Positions 1-4,866 of a DNA stretch of 5,808 bases are shown here, one piece after another. Origin of the DNA: Chitinophagaceae bacterium (lineage in GTDB: Bacteria > Bacteroidota > Bacteroidia > Chitinophagales > Chitinophagaceae); the NCBI GenBank assembly GCA_026785745.1, contig JAJAZO010000236.1, positions 1 through 5,808 on the forward strand. Reading direction: 5' to 3'. The notes beneath the pieces are model-generated. The model was not told where the DNA came from and ran no database searches. It saw only the letters and a program-made list of their open reading frames with translations. Each line of letters starts with the position of its first letter. Within the stretch, counting starts at the first letter, position 1. A program made the position numbers and the translations under genes.

Positions 1-124
1 GGCTATACACCCAATAGTAGGCTTCATCATCCTGCAGTTCGGTAAGGCCTGCCTGCACAAGGCCAAGCAATAACCATAAACTGTAAAAAACTAAACGGTG
101 ATTTTTTTGAAAAAATTCTTTCAT
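1..124 (-). CDS. N-terminus of a GT39/ArnT-like membrane glycosyltransferase (partial)
   Basis: This is the first 41 codons of a gene that continues past the left edge. It reads from an ATG at 124-122 with no stop. The peptide has a short basic start (MKEFFQKNHR), a hydrophobic helix at about residues 11-27 (LVFYSLWLLLGLVQAGL), and then the acidic-aromatic stretch TELQDDEAYYWVYS at 28-41. A first transmembrane helix followed by an exposed D-D/E-E-A-Y-Y-W loop is typical of glycosyltransferase family 39 (protein O-mannosyltransferase and ArnT-like enzymes). These use a polyprenyl-phosphate sugar donor at the outer face of the inner membrane, and the acidic pair belongs to the catalytic loop. 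Acceptor and sugar cannot be told from this fragment. It starts 23 bases after the kinase gene on the same strand, so it could be the last gene of that operon, although a -7-like box (133-140) lies just upstream. The family call is from motif recognition only. Confidence 0.7.
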   Translation of the reverse strand, partial: MKEFFQKNHRLVFYSLWLLLGLVQAGLTELQDDEAYYWVYS

Positions 125-132
125 GTGCAGTA

Positions 133-140
133 CGAAAGTA
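133..140 (-). promoter_or_regulatory. Possible Bacteroidota -7 box before the GT39 gene
   Basis: On the minus strand this reads TACTTTCG, close to the Bacteroidota sigma-factor -7 consensus TAnnTTTG (one mismatch). It ends 8 bases before the ATG at 124, so transcription from it would give an almost leaderless mRNA. I could not find a TTTG at the proper distance upstream. It is a weak candidate supported only by similarity and position. Confidence 0.3.
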
Positions 141-147
141 GCAACAA

Positions 148-705
148 TTATTTCAGTAATTCGTCAACACCCTGAATTGCTTTGTGCAGCCGTTCATTAT
201 AATCACCGCTAATATCAATCCACGGAACAGATTGATTAATCATAATGTCTTCATAGATATTATATAGTTTCTGACGGCTGGCCAGGTCAGGATATTCCCT
301 CAGCTCATCTTTAACCCAGGGCAAATCAATATAACAAAGCAAATACAAGTCATATTGCCTTTTTACAATTTCGTCCAATATAAATTGGTGACATTTTTCA
401 AAAACAAATTCACACCATACTTTGGCCACATACATATCCGTATCAATAAACAAAGGAAGATGTTTTCCATTCTCCATCATTGTTTCCGATTGATTTTCCA
501 GCAGGGTGGCATATTCATCTTCCAGGGCCAGTTGCCCTTTGGCAATTATTTCTAAATCTTCAAAATCATAATTGGTGCCATTAACCAGCAAATATTCCCT
601 CGCAAACTCCGGGCACCACATTGTTTCATAGTGCTGTGCCAATTGTTCGCACAACGTACTTTTGCCTGTGCTTTCAGGACCGAGGATGACGATTTTTTTA
701 AGCAC
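148..705 (-). CDS. NadR-type ribosylnicotinamide kinase-like ATPase
   Basis: This is a 185-residue P-loop protein matching the kinase (C-terminal) domain of NadR. It is predicted to use ATP to phosphorylate nicotinamide riboside to NMN in the cytoplasm. Visible signs are a Walker A loop GPESTGKST at residues 9-17, the PEFAREYL stretch at 32-39 that in NadR kinases follows the first helix, a Walker B-like strand with acidic residues (LFIDTD, 85-90), and IDLPWVKDELRE at 126-137, resembling the nucleoside-binding PW-D-R segment, followed by a lid-like region. Both the N-terminal DNA-binding domain and the NMN adenylyltransferase domain of full-length NadR are absent, so NMN must be adenylated by another enzyme. 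The start is GTG at 705-703. An in-frame TAA directly precedes it and the next ATG lies beyond the P-loop, so GTG is effectively forced. It overlaps the end of pnuC by 8 bases, which suggests translational coupling. Kinase identity is fairly sure; the exact substrate is inferred from the PnuC neighbour. Confidence 0.85.
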   Translation of the reverse strand: MLKKIVILGPESTGKSTLCEQLAQHYETMWCPEFAREYLLVNGTNYDFEDLEIIAKGQLALEDEYATLLENQSETMMENGKHLPLFIDTDMYVAKVWCEFVFEKCHQFILDEIVKRQYDLYLLCYIDLPWVKDELREYPDLASRQKLYNIYEDIMINQSVPWIDISGDYNERLHKAIQGVDELLK

Positions 706-1306
706 TTACTTTTTTTGTTTTTTTAATCCATTCAACTAATCCTATTACTGCCAGGATAAGAAATATAAGATATTGTACACTTGTAAAAACAGCCCCCTTA
801 TAAAAGTAAAGTGGAATAGAAGCTATGTTTGTGATGATCCACCAAATCCAGTTCTCTACTTTCTTTCTTGTCATCTGCCACATGCCTGTGTAGGCTGCTG
901 CCGACGCAAACGAATCCCCCAGCGGTACACTGCTGTTTGTATAGTTTTTTAAAATGAAAAATAATACTACCCAGCTTATAATAAAGAAGGTGATACAGAT
1001 AATCCAGTCTTTTTTAGTGTTGTAAGTTATAGCCAATGTTTTGCCGTCTTTTTTTCTGCTCCACACATACCAGCCATAAAGGCTCATGGCGGTGTAATAA
1101 AAATTAAGACTGCCTTCTGCATACAGGTTCCACCAGCTAAAACAAAACCAGGTGTATAAAACAGTATTGATAATACCCGTTGGATAAACCAGAATATTTT
1201 CCTTTCTTGAATAAAGCACACTTACGATACCAAAAAATACTGCTACATATTCCAGCCCGGAAGTATTTTTCATCCCTTCAATAAACTGCTGATATATTTC
1301 CTGCAA
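698..1306 (-). CDS. pnuC: PnuC-family nicotinamide riboside transporter
   Basis: This is a 202-residue, mostly hydrophobic inner-membrane protein with about seven predicted helices and the PnuC signature. Characteristic segments are LEYVAVFFGIVSVLYSRKEN (residues 18-37), YPTGIINTVLYTW (41-53), LYAEGSLNFYYTAMSLYGWY near residues 61-80, and in the second half the WIWWIITNIASIPLYFYKG region with its conserved W and N residues. PnuC proteins let nicotinamide riboside pass down its gradient, and a cytoplasmic kinase traps it. Here a NadR-type kinase follows immediately with an 8-base overlap, supporting that substrate over thiamine (PnuT) or riboflavin (PnuX) relatives. No TPP-type riboswitch is apparent upstream. 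The proposed start is TTG at 1306. The alternative is an in-frame ATG at 1273 (residue 12), and the frame is open upstream to a TAA near 1348. TTG gives a usual-length N-terminal lead before the first helix, but a -7-like TACTTTCA abuts it (1307-1314), so the start is uncertain. Confidence 0.88.
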   Translation of the reverse strand: MQEIYQQFIEGMKNTSGLEYVAVFFGIVSVLYSRKENILVYPTGIINTVLYTWFCFSWWNLYAEGSLNFYYTAMSLYGWYVWSRKKDGKTLAITYNTKKDWIICITFFIISWVVLFFILKNYTNSSVPLGDSFASAAAYTGMWQMTRKKVENWIWWIITNIASIPLYFYKGAVFTSVQYLIFLILAVIGLVEWIKKTKKVSA

Positions 1307-1329
1307 TGAAAGTATTTTATCAAAAATAG

Positions 1330-1929
1330 TTACTCTGGCTTGCTGTTACGATACTTTTTAAAACCCCTCAGGTATTTTATTCCTTTCGAAGTTTGAAAAC
1401 GGGTGGCTATCTGTTGCCACTGCCCGCCGCCAGAACGCCACACTAAAAAATGAAGGTGAGATACAGCCGCAAAGCCGGTTTTACCACTCAGGGCAATTAC
1501 TTGCCCTTGCTTTACCGTGTCGCCAACATTTACCAAAGCACCATTGTGTTGCAGGTGCCAGTAACCAGCTCTTGAGCCATCGGCATGCTGTATTACAACG
1601 TTGTTTCCATCAGACCGGTATTTTTTATTGAACCCTCCTTTTTTTCCATCTTCTTTTACCCGTACTACTACACCTTCTCTTGCAGCAGCAATATTGGTTC
1701 CCCTTTTCATATTAAAATCAAGAGCAGCTCTTTCTTTGTGAGTGAAGCCACTGAAATAACCTTGTACCACACGAAATGATTTGCCTTCTTCATATGGAAG
1801 GGCATACACAAAACTGGTATCGTCTTTTAGTATTCCTTTTTGTAAAAGCTTTGTTTCGGTACGCAACGGGTTTTTGCTGACCGAACAACTTGCTAAAAAT
1901 AGCAGGGAGACGTACAAAAAATATTTCAT
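1330..1929 (-). CDS. M23 (LytM-type) zinc metallopeptidase lipoprotein
   Basis: This 199-residue protein begins with a lipoprotein signal peptide: MKYF, a hydrophobic core, and the lipobox LASC with C15 as the acylated residue. It is therefore expected to be anchored in an outer or inner membrane facing the periplasm. The M23 domain covers about residues 50-170. Visible zinc-site residues are H64 and D71 (an H-x6-D variant of the usual HxxxD), the YWHL motif with H125, and the HLH motif with H158 and H160. The flanking GTNIAAAREGVVVRV and VGDTVKQGQVIALSGKTG stretches are typical beta strands of the fold. Members cleave peptide cross-links of peptidoglycan or glycine-rich peptides; the substrate here is unknown. 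ATG at 1929 is chosen because it places the signal peptide at the N-terminus. The open frame reaches 2076, but the extra 49 residues overlap the divergent NTF2-like gene and would bury the lipobox. Its stop is 23 bases before the pnuC start, so co-transcription is possible. Confidence 0.88.
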   Translation of the reverse strand: MKYFLYVSLLFLASCSVSKNPLRTETKLLQKGILKDDTSFVYALPYEEGKSFRVVQGYFSGFTHKERAALDFNMKRGTNIAAAREGVVVRVKEDGKKGGFNKKYRSDGNNVVIQHADGSRAGYWHLQHNGALVNVGDTVKQGQVIALSGKTGFAAVSHLHFLVWRSGGGQWQQIATRFQTSKGIKYLRGFKKYRNSKPE

Positions 1930-1983
1930 CAGTGTAAAAATAAGTTCATCCTGAAAACTTCCGCCTTCATAATTATTTAATTG

Positions 1984-2011
1984 TTTGCCAAATAAAAATG
2001 GTGTAGCTTTT
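1984..2011 (+). promoter_or_regulatory. Possible promoter of the NTF2-like gene
   Basis: A TTTG at 1984-1987 (-33-like) is followed after 16 bases by TAGCTTTT at 2004-2011, one mismatch from the Bacteroidota -7 box TAnnTTTG. This would leave a leader of roughly 25-30 bases before the ATG at 2045. The -7-like box is also the left arm of an 8-bp inverted repeat whose right arm AAAAGCTA is at 2032-2039. The whole divergent gap to the M23 gene is only 115 bases. The spacing is slightly short, so this is tentative. Confidence 0.35.
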
Positions 2012-2044
2012 CTATCCGAAATTTTTAAACAAAAAGCTAACGTT

Positions 2045-2407
2045 ATGACAACACAAGAAGTGGCCGCACGGTTCAATGAACTGGCACAAACAGGACAATG
2101 GGATAAAGTACAGGGAGAATTATATGCAGATAATGCCGTAAGTATTGAACCAGCTCATGCCGCCGCCATGGGAATGGGTAATGCGGAAGGCTTGGAAGCG
2201 ATTAAGAAAAAAGGGGAAGCCTTTGGCGCAATGGTGGAAGAAATGCACGGAGGTTATTCAACCGAACCGGTAATAGCAGGAAATCATTTTTCAGTTGCTA
2301 TGGGCATGGATGTAACAATGAAAGGTGCAGGCAGAATGAAGCTGGATGAAATAGCTGTTTATGAAGTGAAGGACGGGAAGATTGTAAAAGAACAATTCTT
2401 CTTTTAA
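2045..2407 (+). CDS. Small SnoaL/NTF2-like fold protein
   Basis: This 120-residue soluble protein has no signal peptide. Its layout fits the NTF2/SnoaL-like alpha+beta cone fold. An N-terminal helix (TTQEVAARFNELAQTGQWDKV) leads into LYADNAVSIEP, the usual position of the first conserved strand. A helix follows (GLEAIKKKGEAFGAMVEEM), then strands ending in KLDEIAVYEVKDGKIVKEQFFF; the closing GKIVKEQFF pattern is very common in this family. Members range from polyketide cyclases and isomerases to proteins of unknown function, so no reaction can be assigned. ATG at 2045 is preferred. The frame is open back to a TTG at 1985, but that region holds the likely promoter and lies opposite the upstream part of the M23 frame. 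It is a single-gene unit ended by the terminator at 2468-2507. Family assignment is fairly good; function is unknown. Confidence 0.78.
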   Translation: MTTQEVAARFNELAQTGQWDKVQGELYADNAVSIEPAHAAAMGMGNAEGLEAIKKKGEAFGAMVEEMHGGYSTEPVIAGNHFSVAMGMDVTMKGAGRMKLDEIAVYEVKDGKIVKEQFFF

Positions 2408-2426
2408 GTAAAGGAACTTTAATTTT

Positions 2427-2462
2427 TTTGCCTGCTTGCACCGAAGCTTCAGCAAAGGCAAA
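2427..2462 (+). repeat. Imperfect hairpin downstream of the NTF2-like gene
   Basis: An inverted repeat pairs TTTGCC (2427-2432) with GGCAAA (2457-2462), continued by TGCT (2433-2436) with AGCA (2451-2454). There is a two-A bulge on the right side and a 14-base loop. It sits 19 bases after the stop codon and just before the stronger terminator hairpin. It might protect the 3' end of the message; it is not followed by a U-tract itself. Confidence 0.4.
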
Positions 2463-2467
2463 CCGGG

Positions 2468-2507
2468 AAGACGGTAAGAAATGAATACTTACCGTCTTAT
2501 TTTCTTT
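2468..2507 (+). terminator. Rho-independent terminator after the NTF2-like gene
   Basis: A perfect 11-bp stem pairs AAGACGGTAAG (2468-2478) with CTTACCGTCTT (2488-2498) across a 9-base loop. It is followed on the plus strand by a T-rich tail (ATTTTCTTT, 2499-2507). It lies 60 bases after the stop of the NTF2-like gene and 42 bases before purT, so it should separate the two transcription units. Confidence 0.8.
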
Positions 2508-2517
2508 CCGGCAATTT

Positions 2518-2544
2518 TTTGTATTTCATAATTCAATTACTTTG
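2518..2544 (+). promoter_or_regulatory. Possible purT promoter
   Basis: A T-run ending in TTTG (2518-2521) is followed after 15 bases by TTACTTTG (2537-2544), which matches TAnnTTTG at all but the second base. The box ends four bases before the purT ATG at 2549, implying a nearly leaderless transcript. The spacing is shorter than the usual 17-23 bases, so confidence is low, but a promoter is needed here because a strong terminator lies just upstream. Confidence 0.35.
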
Positions 2545-2548
2545 TGCT

Positions 2549-3712
2549 ATGCACAAAAAAATTCTCCTGCTCGGCTCTGGCGAACTCGGTAAAGAATTAG
2601 TTATTTCCTTAAAGCGATTGGGTCAAACAGTAATTGCTGTTGACAGTTATCCAGATGCACCAGCCATGCAGGTAGCCGATGGATTTGAAGTAATTGATAT
2701 GCTGAATGGTGATCAGTTAGATACTATTGTTGCAAAACATCAACCCGATTTAATAGTTCCGGAAATTGAAGCCATAAGAACCGAACGGTTTTATGACTAC
2801 GAAAAGAATAAGATACAAGTAGTGCCGAGTGCCAAAGCTGCCAATTTTACTATGAACAGGAAGTTGATCAGAGATTTGGCAAGCAAAGAACTGGGCTTAC
2901 GAACAGCAAAATACTTTTATGCCACTACGTTTGAGGAATTTGATAAAGCAGTAAACGAAATTGGTTTGCCCTGCGTGGTAAAGCCGTTGATGTCTTCATC
3001 CGGAAAAGGGCAAAGTGTATTACGGAATGAAGCTGATAAACAAACCGTGTGGGAATATGCAATCAATAATTCAAGAGGCGACATTCAGGAAGTAATTATT
3101 GAAGAATTTATTTCTTTTCATACAGAAATAACATTGCTGACGGTTACACAAAAAAAGGGAGCAACATTATTCTGCCCGCCCATTGGCCACCGGCAAGAAA
3201 GAGGCGACTACCAGGAAAGCTGGCAACCTGTCGCCATCAGCGAAAAAGAGTATAATGATGCCTGCGACATGGCGAAAAAAGTTACTACAGCACTAACCGG
3301 TGCTGGTTTATGGGGAGTAGAATTTTTCTTAACGGACAAAGGAGTGTACTTCTCAGAACTAAGCCCACGGCCACATGATACAGGCATGGTTACATTGGCA
3401 GGAACACAAAACCTTTCTGAATTTGAATTGCATGCCAGAGCTATTCTCGGGTTACCTATTCCTGAAATAAAACTGGAAAGAGCCGGAGCCAGTGCTGTAG
3501 TACTATCTAATAAATCAGCAGAACAATTTACAATAGCAGGAATTGAAAATGCATTGCAACAAACAAATACTGACGTAAGAGTGTTTGGCAAACCAACAAC
3601 AAGACCTTATCGGAGAATGGCTGTAGCATTGGTGTATGATAATACAGATGCAAACGTAAATGAGTTACGAAAAAAAGCAATGGATACAGCAGCGATGATA
3701 AAAGTAGATTAA
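2549..3712 (+). CDS. purT: Formate-dependent phosphoribosylglycinamide formyltransferase (GAR transformylase 2)
   Basis: This 387-residue cytoplasmic ATP-grasp enzyme of de novo purine synthesis makes FGAR from GAR, formate and ATP, doing the step that PurN does with formyl-tetrahydrofolate. It aligns by eye with E. coli PurT (392 residues) over nearly its whole length. The N-terminal domain has GSGELGKE (9-16), DSYPDAPAM (32-40) and VPEIEAI (70-76). The ATP-grasp domain has [14 protein letters not shown] (143-156, phosphate loop), EITLLTV (193-199), [15 protein letters not shown] (213-227), GVEFF (256-260) and [15 protein letters not shown] (269-283), which carries a Mg-binding glutamate and the substrate-binding RPHDTG. 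The C-terminal part has [12 protein letters not shown]. All key segments are intact. ATG at 2549 matches the family start; the frame extends to a TTG at 2519, but the added residues are unlike the family and overlap the likely promoter. It appears to be a single-gene unit with no other purine gene in view. Confidence 0.97.
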   Translation: MHKKILLLGSGELGKELVISLKRLGQTVIAVDSYPDAPAMQVADGFEVIDMLNGDQLDTIVAKHQPDLIVPEIEAIRTERFYDYEKNKIQVVPSAKAANFTMNRKLIRDLASKELGLRTAKYFYATTFEEFDKAVNEIGLPCVVKPLMSSSGKGQSVLRNEADKQTVWEYAINNSRGDIQEVIIEEFISFHTEITLLTVTQKKGATLFCPPIGHRQERGDYQESWQPVAISEKEYNDACDMAKKVTTALTGAGLWGVEFFLTDKGVYFSELSPRPHDTGMVTLAGTQNLSEFELHARAILGLPIPEIKLERAGASAVVLSNKSAEQFTIAGIENALQQTNTDVRVFGKPTTRPYRRMAVALVYDNTDANVNELRKKAMDTAAMIKVD

Positions 3713-3725
3713 GGAATACAGGTAG

Positions 3726-3835
3726 GCCACAGATTACACGGATTTACACAGATTAATACAAAATGGATTATAGTTGTTATCCTCTCTAAGAATTGCTTCG
3801 CAATTCAATCTGTGTTAATCCGTGTAATCTCTGGC
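3726..3835. repeat. Long imperfect inverted repeat between purT and the cupin gene
   Basis: Arms of 30 bases at 3726-3755 and 3806-3835 are reverse complements at 27 of 30 positions, separated by a 50-base spacer. Each arm is made of three near-repeats of about 10 bases (CACAGATTA, CACGGATTTA, CACAGATTA on the left), so there is a tandem substructure as well as the palindrome. It begins 14 bases after the purT stop and ends 33 bases before the cupin start, filling most of a 156-base gap. It is followed on the plus strand by an A-run rather than a T-run, so it is not a standard intrinsic terminator in either direction. It resembles a dispersed palindromic (REP/MITE-like) element; copies elsewhere in the genome cannot be seen from here. 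Confidence 0.85.
3790..3806. repeat. Perfect small hairpin nested in the long palindrome
   Basis: GAATTGC (3790-3796) and GCAATTC (3800-3806) pair perfectly around a TTC loop. The hairpin abuts the right arm of the long inverted repeat. Its CTTCGCAA core (3796-3803) recurs inverted as TTGCGAAG at 3845-3852, between the repeat and the cupin start. Confidence 0.7.
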
Positions 3836-3868
3836 AAAAAAATATTGCGAAGAAATTAATTTTATACC

Positions 3869-4252
3869 ATGTCAATAGAAAAAATAAACCTCAGCGAAAA
3901 ACTATCTCAGTTCTCCGATTACTTCAATCCAAGGATTGTGGGAGAACTAAACGGGCAGCAAGCTTGCCAGCCGTGGCTGGTGAAGCTGGTGAAATTCCAG
4001 GGAGAATTTGTATGGCACCATCATGATAATGAAGATGAATTATTTTATGTGGTGAAAGGAAGTTTTGATATGCACCTGCCGGATAAAATTATTACCATCA
4101 ACGCCGGTGAATTTTTAATCATGCCCCGTGGAGTAGAGCATAAGCCAGTGGCAAAAGAAGAAGTAGAAATAATGCTGTTTGAACCGGCCTCAACCGTTAA
4201 TACAGGGAATGTAGAAAATGAGCTGACAAGAAAAGAGTTGAAATATTTGTGA
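3869..4252 (+). CDS. Small single-domain cupin protein
   Basis: This 127-residue cytoplasmic protein has one cupin beta-barrel. Motif 1 is well kept: G45, then HHH at 50-52 (H50 and H52 as the HxH pair), E57 and G64. Motif 2 runs G80, P86, G88 and H91 (GEFLIMPRGVEH). The four metal ligands H50, H52, E57 and H91 are all present, so a bound divalent metal is likely. Single-domain cupins of this size include dioxygenases, isomerases and sugar- or ligand-binding proteins, and nothing in the sequence picks one. The start ATG at 3869 places the helical lead of about 35 residues before the barrel; no Shine-Dalgarno is seen, and only a poor -7-like box (TAATTTTA, 3857-3864) precedes it. It lies on the same strand as purT but is separated from it by the long palindrome. 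It converges with the SRPBCC gene at a 26-base gap with no clear terminator. Confidence 0.85.
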   Translation: MSIEKINLSEKLSQFSDYFNPRIVGELNGQQACQPWLVKLVKFQGEFVWHHHDNEDELFYVVKGSFDMHLPDKIITINAGEFLIMPRGVEHKPVAKEEVEIMLFEPASTVNTGNVENELTRKELKYL

Positions 4253-4278
4253 TACTATCAGCGAAATCATTTCAATCA

Positions 4279-4803
4279 TTAAATCTTTGATTCACACATC
4301 TTTTTTAAATTACTCAATCCCTGCTCAAACTGGTGATTAAGATTCTTTGTAATCATTGGCCCCATCAGGCTGGCAATGGGCCAGGGTAGTTCTCCGCTAT
4401 TCTGCCACGATACTTTAGTATCAGTACCATCGCCCCATGATTCAAAATGCCAATTGTCTTTAGCTTTTGATTTGAAAGGCTTCAAAAACTCAAGGTCAAA
4501 ATGAATATGTTTATCATCCATACTGTTCAGCGTTAGGCTGCCTACGCCAACTTTTTTTCCCACCCAGGCATATTTATGACCGGGTGTTTTTGCACTACCT
4601 GTAATAGTTTGTTTTGCCGTTGGGTCTGCTTGTTGCCACGGATTCCATTGGCCGTAAAAATTCAGGTCGCCAACACGGCTCATTACATCTTGCGCCGGCT
4701 TGTTGATCACTATCGTTTTTTCTACATTATAAACTTTTGGAAGCAGGGCGGCTATAATCAGCAACGTGGCAATGAGGCCAACAAAAATGTAAACGAATAA
4801 CAT
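4279..4803 (-). CDS. Membrane-anchored SRPBCC (polyketide cyclase/START-like) protein
   Basis: This 174-residue protein has a single N-terminal hydrophobic helix (about residues 3-22, VYIFVGLIATLLIIAALLP), likely a membrane anchor, followed by a START/Bet v1-like domain over about 25-172. Typical family features are the first strand NVEKTIVINKPAQDVM (26-41), which leads into the helix with DLNFYGQWNPW (46-56), the conserved W-x-x-W segment. Then come strands around GSAKTPGHKYAW and VGVGSLTL, a W-rich sheet (NWHFESWGDGTDTKVSWQ), and a long C-terminal helix HQFEQGLSNLKKMCES. The fold encloses a hydrophobic cavity for lipids or other small ligands; the ligand is unknown. The anchored form with a short cytoplasmic tip is common in Bacteroidota as a protein of unknown function. 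The start ATG at 4803 is well placed ahead of the helix. It lies 63 bases downstream of the XdhC gene on the same strand and has its own possible promoter. Confidence 0.82.
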   Translation of the reverse strand: MLFVYIFVGLIATLLIIAALLPKVYNVEKTIVINKPAQDVMSRVGDLNFYGQWNPWQQADPTAKQTITGSAKTPGHKYAWVGKKVGVGSLTLNSMDDKHIHFDLEFLKPFKSKAKDNWHFESWGDGTDTKVSWQNSGELPWPIASLMGPMITKNLNHQFEQGLSNLKKMCESKI

Positions 4804-4822
4804 GGCGGATAGTTTAGAATAG

Positions 4823-4854
4823 GTAAGTTACTGAATAGATATTGCTCAATCAAA
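4823..4854 (-). promoter_or_regulatory. Possible promoter of the SRPBCC gene
   Basis: On the minus strand a TTTG (4854-4851) is followed after exactly 20 bases by TAACTTAC (4830-4823), a partial match to TAnnTTTG with two mismatches at its end. It would give a leader of about 15 bases to the ATG at 4803. The spacing is good but the -7 box is weak. Confidence 0.35.
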
Positions 4855-4866
4855 CCGTTTATATAA

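Noticed and set aside
1307..1329. Riboswitch upstream of pnuC (NAD- or TPP-type)
   Set aside because: The gap to the peptidase gene is only 23 bases, too short for a riboswitch aptamer, and no conserved aptamer core is visible there.
1985..2044. 20-codon extension of the NTF2-like protein from a TTG
   Set aside because: It covers the likely promoter and inverted repeat, is not typical of the fold, and a well-placed ATG exists at 2045.
1930..2076. 49-codon N-terminal extension of the M23 peptidase frame
   Set aside because: It would place the lipoprotein signal peptide and lipobox inside the protein and overlaps the start of the divergent NTF2-like gene on the other strand.
3208..3591. 127-codon open frame on the minus strand inside purT
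   Set aside because: It lies wholly opposite highly conserved purT codons and its translation shows no recognisable domain; it is an antisense shadow.
3726..3835. Interpreting the long inverted repeat as a CRISPR remnant or intrinsic terminator
   Set aside because: The units are only about 10 bases with no spacers of regular length, and no T-run follows the arms on either strand.
3793..4026. 77-codon plus-strand open frame starting in the palindrome and overlapping the cupin
   Set aside because: It begins inside the repeat and overlaps the well-supported cupin gene in another frame, with no family-like sequence.
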